Source: Candidatus Poribacteria bacterium
GTDB taxonomy: Bacteria > Poribacteria > WGA-4E > WGA-3G
Assembly (NCBI GenBank): GCA_022824265.1
Contig: JAJEAG010000044.1
Coordinates: 1 to 42,630, forward strand
Direction of reading: 5' to 3'
DNA length: 42,630 nucleotides
Every line of letters starts with the position of its first letter. The stretch's first letter is position 1. The position numbers and the translations under genes are program-made. Under the pieces are notes generated by a model, which ran no database searches, had not been told where the DNA came from, and saw only the letters and a program-made list of their open reading frames with translations. Positions 24,887-33,370 of this stretch are shown in pieces.

Positions 24887-25610
24887 TTACAGTGTAACTC
24901 GTAAAATAGATAGATATTTATAGTGTAAATTATTAGTTAATGGTGCGCTATTATATGATAATGACCCACTTAAACGCAATCCGAGACGCGTTGTAAGACT
25001 AAAAGTAATTGCTGGTTCAGCAGAAAAACGATAGTTCTTGAAACCTACTTCTGGTGTGAATTTCACTACGGTATTTAACTTTTTCCAACCTATAGAGGAA
25101 AATGCTAACCATCGAAACGAAGTAGGATCAAATTTTCTCAATGTTAGATCTTTGTGTGGTTGTATGTTTTCTATGAAATAACCTATACCTCCCGAAATTC
25201 GAAGGGAATCTTTCTCATATATCCCAGGTCGGATATAACTTCCGATTTGGGAAGTCAATGCACTACCTGCACTAATGTTACGTTCTAAATCCGTAAATGC
25301 TTCTATGCCAAATTTATTAATCCGCATACCACCTTGTATGGACCTTGACGATTTCTGAAAGGACACCTTCATCTCCAGAGGCACGCGAACCAAAAATACC
25401 TCCCCAACCGTTTATATTCTTAAATGGTAGAACTGCGGTTAATGATAATGTTTGCGATGCACCATCACCTGAAAATCCGAAATCCACTGTTTTGGCATCG
25501 GTTGGTAAGTCAGCAAATTGACTGTATGCGGGAATTGCTAAACAAATCAATAGAATTACTAACATACCCAATGCATAATTGACATGTTCATCCTTTTTAT
25601 CGCTGTTCAT
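24887..25610 (-). pseudogene. frameshifted outer-membrane beta-barrel gene
   Basis: The 5' part (from about 25610 to 25317) encodes an export leader (MLVILLICLAIPAYSQ) and the first strands. The 3' part (24887 to about 25393) continues in another frame as a beta-barrel (IQGGMRINKFGIEAF to the C-terminal YLSILRVTL). The two frames overlap over 77 bp, and no start with a ribosome binding site exists for the second part. A one-base indel in 25317-25393, possibly at the five-T run near 25390, would join them into one barrel of about 240 residues. It could be a real pseudogene or a sequencing error. The joined protein resembles DUF481-like barrels but was not identified. Confidence 0.6.
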
Positions 25611-25685
25611 TAGTTGGTTATGTTTTAGACTAATCATATATTTGACTTAGTATTACATGTATGTCCGAACCATTTCTCCTTGAAT

Positions 25686-26183
25686 TCAATTATTATATCT
25701 GTTAATAAGGATTCCGATTAAACATGTATCTGTTAAACTTCCAACAATACAACCCATTAATGCCCAATTATATCTCTGTTTTTTCATTTCGATTTTATAG
25801 GTATCAGTATAAAAAGCAACATACTTCGCGGACTTTCCTAAAAAACGTGCAGAAGGAATTGTTTTATCGTTACGTTGTGAATATACAGGACCAATAATAG
25901 GGAAAAAACAACCTGCGGTGAACCATAATGTTTTGTTAATATGCGCTTTTACATCTCGTTTTGCATCTGCAACAGCATTAGTCTCAGCCGATTTACCGCC
26001 ATCGGTTGTATCTTTTTCACTTCCTGGATGATTATGATTCATCTTGTCTACAATTTGGTTTTCACCAATATCATACTGTACGGGATCTAGGTCATGTGCT
26101 TGAATATTAATTAGTAATGGAGTACTAAACATGAGCAATGTTACAACTAAAACCAAAAGATTAAAATACGTATTTATCTTCAT
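25686..26183 (-). CDS. small membrane protein with GKSAKYV.FY motif, unknown function
   Basis: The 165-residue protein has an N-terminal leader (about 8-28), a polar linker rich in His, Asp and Gly, a short helix DAKRDVKAHINKTLWF, a hydrophobic segment AGCFFPIIGPVYS, the motif RFLGKSAKYVAFYTDTYK and a final span MGCIVGSLTDTCLIGILI. A recurrent small-protein family with AxRDAxxD, GKS-YV-FY and a C-terminal hydrophobic segment is recalled from uncultured diderm phyla, but its function is unknown. AAGGAG lies 6 nt before the ATG. It lies between a lipoprotein gene and the frameshifted barrel gene on the same strand. Confidence 0.7.
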   Translation of the reverse strand: MKINTYFNLLVLVVTLLMFSTPLLINIQAHDLDPVQYDIGENQIVDKMNHNHPGSEKDTTDGGKSAETNAVADAKRDVKAHINKTLWFTAGCFFPIIGPVYSQRNDKTIPSARFLGKSAKYVAFYTDTYKIEMKKQRYNWALMGCIVGSLTDTCLIGILINRYNN

Positions 26184-26293
26184 TCTATCTCCTTCAGGTT
26201 TTCACTTGTACTTCTATTTTCATAGCATTTGCAGTGAATATCTCAAAGATTTCAAATCACTATTCAACACAAAGGATTGGTATTTTCAGAAAG

Positions 26294-26998
26294 TTAATAC
26301 TTCTTAGTATAGACATGTGTTGTAGAAGTTTCAGACCAGTATAGTACGAGTAATTTACCGTCCCATGTATATGTGCTGTTTGATGGTGTCTGTATTCCGT
26401 CATCATACCAATTGATTATGCCTTTATTTTCATCAAACGGCTCAATTAACTTATAAGCACCGGAATAGAATTGTAGATTTTCCTCAAATTGTCTTGTAAA
26501 TGTACTCGTTGTTAGTCGTAATACCCCTCCTTGGGTGTCTACGGTTTCACCATCTACTTGTGTAAGAACAAGTTCATATTCTCCACTAAGTGCGTTTGCC
26601 ACTTCGTATGCTTTTGAAAAGACAAGGATCGTTTCGGTCTTAGAGATAAGTTCTTCACCGTCGTCTTTCACAGAAACACGGACTGTAACAGTCTTCGGAG
26701 GTGTAATTTCATCATTAAATTCTGGAGCAGTCCATTGCACTGTGGGTTCACTATCGCCTTGTAGGACTCCGTCAGATACATACCATGAATAAGTTATGGT
26801 GTCATCCTCTGGGTCGTAGGCACTCACTGTGAATTCGACGGTTTCGCCGTATTCAACTTGTTTTGGTACGTCAAAACTGTTGATTGTGGGTTCTGCGTTT
26901 CTCCAATTCTCATATAAATCGCAACTACACAACAATGTCCCTATGAGTATTAATAGGATCACAGTCCCATATCGTAGGGAATTCAACAAAAATTTCAT
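26294..26998 (-). CDS. lipoprotein with PKD/Ig-like domain
   Basis: The 234-residue product has a leader ending in a lipobox (LLCSC, lipidated Cys26). A PKD/Ig-like beta-sandwich follows at about 38-128 (VEYGETVEFTVSAYDPEDD, then YSWYVSDG and VTVRVSVKDDGEE), then a C-terminal beta-rich domain of about 90 residues (about 140-234) that could be lipocalin-like (GEYELVLTQVDGE, then STYTWDGKLLVLYW). It is probably attached to the outer membrane. A weak GGTGG lies upstream of the ATG. No enzyme motif is seen; a binding or structural role is likely. Confidence 0.75.
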   Translation of the reverse strand: MKFLLNSLRYGTVILLILIGTLLCSCDLYENWRNAEPTINSFDVPKQVEYGETVEFTVSAYDPEDDTITYSWYVSDGVLQGDSEPTVQWTAPEFNDEITPPKTVTVRVSVKDDGEELISKTETILVFSKAYEVANALSGEYELVLTQVDGETVDTQGGVLRLTTSTFTRQFEENLQFYSGAYKLIEPFDENKGIINWYDDGIQTPSNSTYTWDGKLLVLYWSETSTTHVYTKKY

Positions 26999-27100
26999 CT
27001 ATTGTTCCACCCCAAATTTCCAATTATGTATATGCTTAGATGGTTATGCATTGTGTTGGTTCGTTCTATTATAGTAAGAGCCATAATTATCTACACACTA

Positions 27101-27174
27101 CGGTAGGTTCAGTTTCCTAACCGAATCGGTGTTTATTCGGTCTCATAGATGCGGTTAGGAAACTGTATCTACCG
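27101..27174. repeat. 23-bp inverted repeat (GGTTCGGTT family)
   Basis: Arms at 27101-27123 and 27152-27174 are reverse complements with two mismatches; the core is CAGTTTCCTAACCG. A nested hairpin (ACCGAAT, 8-nt loop, ATTCGGT) lies inside. The arm sequence resembles the palindrome at 7361-7384. Confidence 0.8.
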
Positions 27175-27458
27175 AAGCGTATGCAATTATTTTTAGGTTT
27201 CACTATAAGTATTATTTTGATATTAGATGTAGATATTATGATAAGTCCAACACTAAAAAGTAATTTCTCTACTGATATTTACCCAAAGTAGTTTATCACA
27301 GCAAAATTTATAATGGTTTATATTATACTTAGTGAATAGTCATTTGTCAAATGAAATGGCACAACGAGCAGGATTTTTTAGTTTTAAGGAACTTCTGTTG
27401 ATACTTGTTACAAAGCGTTAAGATCGTAGGTTGAGGATTACTTGCGATATATACCCTT

Positions 27459-27560
27459 AACACGTGTAGGTCAGAGCAAGCGTAGTTACCTATATCATTG
27501 GAAACCTACTGAATTCGTATGTGTCTTATGCCACTACGATCAATCCGACCTACGCGTGTT
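27459..27560. repeat. imperfect inverted repeat with GTAGGTC ends
   Basis: AACACGTGTAGGTC (27459-27472) pairs with GACCTACGCGTGTT (27547-27560) with one mismatch, over a 74-nt loop. The interior holds further GTAGG/CTACG fragments in both directions, suggesting a decayed palindromic element. Confidence 0.5.
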
Positions 27561-27628
27561 ATTTAGACATTTACGGTTGTAAAATAAGTTGCTGAATTAT
27601 CGAAAATTAAATTAGCAAGGAATAGAAG

Positions 27629-27657
27629 TTGACAACCTGTGTGTATTACTGTAGACT
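27629..27657 (+). promoter_or_regulatory. candidate promoter for DUF6785 gene
   Basis: A perfect TTGACA (27629-27634), a 17-nt spacer and TAGACT (27652-27657) lie 38 nt before the ATG at 27696. Confidence 0.45.
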
Positions 27658-27695
27658 ACAATAAGAACTTTTGCTTTATTACAATTTGAAACTAC

Positions 27696-29648
27696 ATGGA
27701 CAATCAACCTACCGTATTATCAAAACCCTCTCAAATTCCTACCCACGGAGTTACATTCAAATCCATACTAATTGCTACTGTCCTAATCCCTATAAATTGC
27801 TACTGGGTAATTGAAATGGAGGTAATCCGATATTCAGGGCATCCAGTAACGATTTCACTCTTTTTTAATGTTATTTTTAGTTTGTTTGTGCTAATAGGGT
27901 TTAACCAATTGTTGCGCCGTTTTCTACCACGTATTGCATTGGTTCAAAGCGAATTGGTCATTGTTTATCTCATGCTATCTATTGCATCAGGAATAACAGG
28001 ACACGATATGTTGGAAATATTGGTGCCGATGTTAGGACATGCATTCCGCTTTGCGACTCCAGAAAATGAATGGCAGCAGTTGTTTTTACCGTTCCTCCCA
28101 GAATGGCTTACGGTTAGTAATAATAGGTTATTACAAGGTTATTATGAAGGAGATCTACCACTTTATACAATTGAGACCTTATTTGGTTGGGCAACACCTG
28201 TCTTGTGGTGGACAGCATTTATCAGTGTATTAGTATTCGGTATGCTGTGCATAAATGTAATCATACGCAAACAGTGGATTGAATATGAAAAACTCAGTTA
28301 TCCAATAATACATCTGCCACTTAATCTAACAGAAACGGATCATAATCGATTTTTTAAGAATAAATTAATGTGGTTAGGATTTGGCATTGCTGGGGGTTTG
28401 GCATTATGGAACGGAATCAGTTTTTTATTTCCATTTCTACCTGAATTACGTACCCGTAATCAGAGTTACCAGATTTTCACAGAGAGTCCTTGGAACGCTA
28501 TGGGTAGAATTCCGTTTTCGCTATATCCATTTGCTATTGGTCTTGGATTTTTCATTCCACTTGATCTCTCATTTTCTTGCTGGTTTTTTTTCTGGTATTG
28601 GCGTTTATTACGGGTAGTGGGTGCAATGTTTGGATTTAGAAATCTCCCCGGCTTTCCATATATGCACGAACAAGCATCTGGGGGATATCTGGCATTGTGC
28701 GTATTGGCTATATGGGCAAGTCGACGACATCTTCTCCATGTGGGGCAAATGATATTTGGTCGAAACACATCTCAAGAGGATACAGATTCTCCGATCTCAT
28801 ACGGCGCAGCGGTTTTTGGTCTGATTGCAGTGATGATTGCTTTGGTTATATTTTGTTACTATGGTGGTGCAAACGTTTGGGTGATGTTTGCATTTTTTGC
28901 TATATATTATATGATTTCTATAGCAATCACCCGTATGCGTGCGGAGTTAGGTACGCCTGTTCATGACTTGCACTATTCCGGACCTGATCAAATTTTAACA
29001 CGGGTCATAGGAACACGACGGTTAGGTAGAGATAATCTCATCATGTTCTCAATGTTTTGGTTCATCAACCGGGCATATAGGAGTCATCCGATGCCACACC
29101 AATTGGAAGGATTTAAAATAATTGAACGCACGAACATGACGATGCGTAGGATCGTCTTTGCTTTGATGTTAGCAACCGTATTGGGGTCATTGGCAGGTTT
29201 TTGGTCATTAATTGATAGAGGATATCAATTAGGTATGGAAGTGCGAGCTTCCTCTCCATCCTTGACAGCATTTGGTATTGAACCGTATCGACGTTTAGCA
29301 GGCTGGCTTCAATCTTCATCTGACACACTCATACCAGAAAGTGGGTTTATGGGATTTGGTTTTCTAATGACAACTGTGTTGATGTTATGCCGCATGCGTT
29401 TTGTGTGGTGGCCGTTTCATCCTGCTGGGTTTGCTATTTCTACAAGTTGGGGCATGAATGTTACATGGGGTTGTCTTTTCATGAGTTGGTTAATTAAACT
29501 GATTATTCTCAAGTATGGTGGACCTGTGAAATATCGTAAGATAGCCCCTTTTTTCTTGGGTCTTATTCTTGGAGAATTCACAGTAGGAAGTATCTGGACG
29601 ATTATAGGAATTGTTGGGGGAATACCAACCTACGGTTTCTGGGTTTAA
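27696..29648 (+). CDS. DUF6785/DUF6784 multi-spanning membrane protein
   Basis: The 650-residue integral membrane protein has at least ten hydrophobic spans. It matches the recalled DUF6785/DUF6784 pattern found in uncultured diderm lineages: an N-terminal TFKSILIATVLIPINCYW span, ELVIVYLMLSIASGITGHDM, WIEYEKLSYPIIHLPL, a central FWYWRLLRVVG region and a C-terminal EFTVGSIWTIIGI. The layout resembles oligopeptide (OPT-like) transporters, but a substrate cannot be named. It is a single gene; its stop codon overlaps the stop of the convergent P-type ATPase-like gene by 4 nt. No strong ribosome binding site precedes the ATG. Confidence 0.75.
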   Translation: MDNQPTVLSKPSQIPTHGVTFKSILIATVLIPINCYWVIEMEVIRYSGHPVTISLFFNVIFSLFVLIGFNQLLRRFLPRIALVQSELVIVYLMLSIASGITGHDMLEILVPMLGHAFRFATPENEWQQLFLPFLPEWLTVSNNRLLQGYYEGDLPLYTIETLFGWATPVLWWTAFISVLVFGMLCINVIIRKQWIEYEKLSYPIIHLPLNLTETDHNRFFKNKLMWLGFGIAGGLALWNGISFLFPFLPELRTRNQSYQIFTESPWNAMGRIPFSLYPFAIGLGFFIPLDLSFSCWFFFWYWRLLRVVGAMFGFRNLPGFPYMHEQASGGYLALCVLAIWASRRHLLHVGQMIFGRNTSQEDTDSPISYGAAVFGLIAVMIALVIFCYYGGANVWVMFAFFAIYYMISIAITRMRAELGTPVHDLHYSGPDQILTRVIGTRRLGRDNLIMFSMFWFINRAYRSHPMPHQLEGFKIIERTNMTMRRIVFALMLATVLGSLAGFWSLIDRGYQLGMEVRASSPSLTAFGIEPYRRLAGWLQSSSDTLIPESGFMGFGFLMTTVLMLCRMRFVWWPFHPAGFAISTSWGMNVTWGCLFMSWLIKLIILKYGGPVKYRKIAPFFLGLILGEFTVGSIWTIIGIVGGIPTYGFWV

Positions 29649-32371
29649 TTAATTTCTTTCCTCGGGTTGATAGCCAGATTTAAAGGTAAAAGGAGTAAGA
29701 TAATACAGCATAAACCTGTTATTATCCATTCTTGTTGAAGTGGAACTATACCTAATATATTTCGCATTGGTTCAATATACATAGAAGACACGTGAATACA
29801 AATTGCTAATATGAGTATAAAAAGTAACCTAATATTTATAAACATTCTTTTAAACAGAGATTCCCAGGGGTATCGTACGCATTGGAAGTAGGAAAATATC
29901 TGAGCTAAAACCAGAGTTGTGCAAGCTGCGGTTTGTGCCTCTATGAGATTTGATTCGGTTGATGTAGTTGTTACTACCAAAAAATGGATTATCGTCATTA
30001 GACTGATTACAAAACTGCGACATACGATATCAAAGACAGCAGTTTTTGGAATCAGTAAGGTTACTCTTCTTGGTAAATGTTGTTTTACATTGACAGATAT
30101 TCTATCGTATCCTAATCCTATAGCTGGAATCATCGTGGTTAAAAATTGAATCCAGATAACATGTGTTAGTGTTAGAGGCATCTCAAAGTTGAATGCTCTG
30201 GATAATATTAATCCAAAAATGACTGTCAAAAATTGCGTGAGTGTGCATGAAAGGCACCACCGAAGTGCCCCTGATAGGTTGTTATAAGCCTCACGTGCAT
30301 AGAGAAGACAATCTTTAACTGCTTTGAATCCTTTATCAACAATCAGACAATCTGCATGGTCTTGTGCGAAATGTGTAGCGTAACTTGTATCGGCAAATGC
30401 AAGATTAGCAGCAATCATTGCACGTTGATCTTTCGAATACTGTCCTAAGTACCCTACAGAATGATTATGTCGTTTTAAGCTAAGCACAATATCCCGACGT
30501 TGTTCTTGGGTTGGTTGTGAATAAGCATTCCAATTTGGCACTTCTTTATCAAACTCTTGCGTTGAGAGATTAATGAGTTCATCTCTTGTTCCAACCGAAT
30601 TACGTGTATGTATTAACCCAAGTTCTTTTGCTAAATCAGTTGTTGATTGTTCATTACTATCACTAATAAGGATGACCTTTAATCCGGTATCAAGGAAAGA
30701 TTTAATCACATTTTTTGTTTCATCAGTATCAGTGACAGAGAAACCGATGAATCCTAAAAAGGTAGATGCTCCTTGAACTTCCGATGGATTAAGCGGTACA
30801 TCGGAGTGTATAGTGGCAACCCCGTAAACCATATCTCTGGTATTTTGCATGTATTTGAGTGTTTCAATATATATCTCGTATTGATCCTGATAGAAACCGG
30901 TGATTTCACCGTTGATAAGGATTGAATTGCATGCTTCAAGCACATTACTTGCGTTCCCAAAAATTAGGTTGAGATACTCATTTTCATCTGATTCAAATAC
31001 ATGGAGTTCATATCCGAAATTTGGGGTCCATGGGTATTCAGCAACAAGACGCATATCTGATTTAAGATCTGTCAACTTGTATCCAAGTTGATCTAGTGTT
31101 TCTCTGATAACATGCTGATGTACGTGATCAATATCGGTTCTATCATAGTAACGTTCACCAGAAGTACCCAATCCAGCTGCCAGAACGAGACCCGGAGCAC
31201 CTTGAGGGATTTGGAAGCTTGGAGGTATATTGTTGACTCGATTACTTTTTTCTTCTGGGGTATATGAATCAAGCGATTGTAACCACTTTTCCCATGCCGA
31301 TCTATTAACCAATTGTTCATCAACAAAAATATTTGAAATTGTAAGAGATTTAGTGCTTGCGATTCCTTTTTCATCAGAACAAAAAGCTGTTAAACGGTTT
31401 AATTTCTCAAAGAAATTTCTATTCCGAAGGACTATACCCTTTTTAAGTAATTTGAAGGTATTCAAATCAAGTATTGCTTGTAGTAGTAAATTTAGGTTAT
31501 AAGGTGTTGCGGCGATTGCAAATATTAGACCAACATGAATAAGCTCCATCCAATTAGGTTGTTCATTTAGTTGTGATGTTTGCCACCAATCAATAGCAAC
31601 TGCTAATCCACCCACAACCAAACCCGTCACCAATAGAATATCATGAAAAAACTTAATCTGATTTTCGGCAACAGTCATTTCATTCGGCATAGGACGGTTA
31701 GGAGCATGGTTCTGATTCATTTCCAACTCATCACCGATTTTAACAACGATTGCTTGACCTATTCCTGTATCAACATAAGTGCCACCAAAAACCATATTGG
31801 TTTGTCTTTCTGGTGGTAGACCTACTTCGTCTATTTCCTGTGTAGTCTTATCAGCTGATCCGCTACTTCCAAATAAACCAGATTCATTTACAGTTAAACC
31901 ATCTGCTTCAACGATACGTGCATCTGCTGGAATGTAATTACCTGGTCTAAGTAGTAAGAGATCACCAGGTACAATATCAGATGAGGGGCATTTCTCTTGC
32001 TTTCCTTGTCGAATAACTGAAACGGTTAGGTTGAAATGCAATTTAAGTCGGTTTTTCTTTTTCTGTAAACTAATTACAACAATTATAGACCATGAAATAG
32101 AAAGAACAACAATTGCACTAATAAGTATAATTGTCGTTACTTTATTCAAGAGTCCGAATACAACTATTGCGATAACTAAAAATAGTAATCTCCAGTTAAA
32201 TATATGCTCAAAAAAAGATCCAATTTGCAAAGAATCGATTTGAGATTTCGGTTCATTTTTACCATAACGAATTTGTAGGTCCTCTACATCAGAATGGTTT
32301 AACCCGGCTTCCAAATCGGTATTAAATTGGTTTAGCAGAAAAGAGATGCTTTCTGCATAAAAATTAGACAT
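29645..32371 (-). CDS. P-type ATPase-like pseudoenzyme
   Basis: The 908-residue protein has the full P2-type (Ca2+/cation) ATPase plan: an N-terminal cation-ATPase domain (1-60), M1-M2, the actuator domain (about 105-215), M3-M4 (about 245-300), the P/N domains (about 320-720) and six C-terminal spans. Every catalytic signature is changed. TGES is FGSS (167-170), the M4 PEGL is PYNL (290-293), DKTGT is DEKGI (333-337, aspartate kept), and TGDGVNDAP is replaced by LGQYSKDQR. The frame is uninterrupted. It should not pump by the normal cycle and may be a regulator or carrier. ATG 32371 has AGGAAAG upstream and is preferred to GTG 32389. It lies 59 nt downstream of thrB on the same strand. Confidence 0.85.
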   Translation of the reverse strand: MSNFYAESISFLLNQFNTDLEAGLNHSDVEDLQIRYGKNEPKSQIDSLQIGSFFEHIFNWRLLFLVIAIVVFGLLNKVTTIILISAIVVLSISWSIIVVISLQKKKNRLKLHFNLTVSVIRQGKQEKCPSSDIVPGDLLLLRPGNYIPADARIVEADGLTVNESGLFGSSGSADKTTQEIDEVGLPPERQTNMVFGGTYVDTGIGQAIVVKIGDELEMNQNHAPNRPMPNEMTVAENQIKFFHDILLVTGLVVGGLAVAIDWWQTSQLNEQPNWMELIHVGLIFAIAATPYNLNLLLQAILDLNTFKLLKKGIVLRNRNFFEKLNRLTAFCSDEKGIASTKSLTISNIFVDEQLVNRSAWEKWLQSLDSYTPEEKSNRVNNIPPSFQIPQGAPGLVLAAGLGTSGERYYDRTDIDHVHQHVIRETLDQLGYKLTDLKSDMRLVAEYPWTPNFGYELHVFESDENEYLNLIFGNASNVLEACNSILINGEITGFYQDQYEIYIETLKYMQNTRDMVYGVATIHSDVPLNPSEVQGASTFLGFIGFSVTDTDETKNVIKSFLDTGLKVILISDSNEQSTTDLAKELGLIHTRNSVGTRDELINLSTQEFDKEVPNWNAYSQPTQEQRRDIVLSLKRHNHSVGYLGQYSKDQRAMIAANLAFADTSYATHFAQDHADCLIVDKGFKAVKDCLLYAREAYNNLSGALRWCLSCTLTQFLTVIFGLILSRAFNFEMPLTLTHVIWIQFLTTMIPAIGLGYDRISVNVKQHLPRRVTLLIPKTAVFDIVCRSFVISLMTIIHFLVVTTTSTESNLIEAQTAACTTLVLAQIFSYFQCVRYPWESLFKRMFINIRLLFILILAICIHVSSMYIEPMRNILGIVPLQQEWIITGLCCIILLLLPLNLAINPRKEIN

Positions 32372-32430
32372 ATTCTTTCCTAACGTCACTCGTTTTGGAC
32401 AACAGTAATGATATAATATAGAGAAATGGA

Positions 32431-33348
32431 TTATGTATTATCGGAGATGAGACTTGCCCCATTTACATCAGTTCCTATCACCAGTATATCACTTGGTATT
32501 TCGTGTTGCTTAAAGACATTTTGCATGTTTTTTCCTACTTCTTGCATGTTATCAAGACAATATGCAGCGATAGTTGGTCCCGCACCACTCAACGCGATAC
32601 TTAGTGCACCTGCTGATAAAGCAGCTTCAACAACATCATCAAATCCAGGGATAAGCGTGCTGCGATATGGTTGGTGCAGCTTATCTTTCATTGCAGTAGA
32701 CAACATCTCCAATTGACCTGTAGCGACACATGCCACCAGTAGTGAACTACGACTAATATTATAGATAGCGTCAGAAAAATCTACTGTTTTTGGCAATATG
32801 TTCCGTGCTTTCTGTGTGGATAATGTAAACTCTGGAATTGCAAGTACTACATGTAATGCTGGGTCACATTTTAACTGTATAGTGTGTATATGTTTATCTT
32901 CTTGGACAGAAATAACCAAACCACCATACAAAGATGCAGCGACATTATCAGGATGTCCCTCAAGGGTTGACGCAATATTGAGGATATCTGACCGAGAAAA
33001 CGGATTCTCACACAATAGATTCGCTGTCAATAATCCGCCAAGAATAGCAGTACCACTACCACCTAACCCACGAATGGCAGGGATACCATTCGAAATTGTC
33101 AATTTTAATCCCTTGGGTTGCGTTTTTCCACTCTTCTTATATACGGTTTCTACTGCTTGAAATGCAATGTGTTCAGTACTATTCGGTATTTTGTCAGCAT
33201 CAATGCCACTCACCACAACTTCAGTCTTGTTCCCGGTTATTTCTAAAGTTACAGTGCTATAGAGTTGCAATGCAAGACCAAGTACATCAAAGCCAGGCCC
33301 CAGATTTGTAGTGCTGGCAGGAATGCGCGCGGTTGCTTTTAAGGACAT
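32431..33348 (-). CDS. thrB: homoserine kinase
   Basis: The 305-residue GHMP kinase phosphorylates homoserine to O-phosphohomoserine, the step before threonine synthase. N-terminal PASTTNLGPGFDVLGLAL (10-27) is typical of ThrB. The ATP loop GLGGSG is at 94-99, and the C-terminal GHMP motif LSGAGPTIAAY is near residue 275. It is cytoplasmic. It starts 22 nt after the aminotransferase gene, suggesting a small amino-acid operon. No thrC or thrA is seen. Confidence 0.95.
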   Translation of the reverse strand: MSLKATARIPASTTNLGPGFDVLGLALQLYSTVTLEITGNKTEVVVSGIDADKIPNSTEHIAFQAVETVYKKSGKTQPKGLKLTISNGIPAIRGLGGSGTAILGGLLTANLLCENPFSRSDILNIASTLEGHPDNVAASLYGGLVISVQEDKHIHTIQLKCDPALHVVLAIPEFTLSTQKARNILPKTVDFSDAIYNISRSSLLVACVATGQLEMLSTAMKDKLHQPYRSTLIPGFDDVVEAALSAGALSIALSGAGPTIAAYCLDNMQEVGKNMQNVFKQHEIPSDILVIGTDVNGASLISDNT

Positions 33349-33370
33349 ACGAATAATTCTCTATTGTGCT

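Larger units (their letters stand above)
26999..27695. other. repeat-rich gene-free gap
   Basis: About 700 bp without a convincing gene, between a minus-strand lipoprotein gene and the plus-strand DUF6785 gene. It contains a strong inverted repeat (27101-27174), a second imperfect inverted repeat (27459-27560) and a promoter (27629-27657). No tRNA fold was recognised by eye. Confidence 0.6.

Noticed and set aside
27101-27174. tRNA-like fold
   Set aside because: The sequence has a GGTTC piece, but the arms form one long stem; no acceptor, anticodon and T arms of correct size can be drawn.
29645-29648. overlap of convergent stop codons as sign of a wrong gene call
   Set aside because: A 4-nt convergent overlap is normal, and both proteins align to their C-terminal ends.
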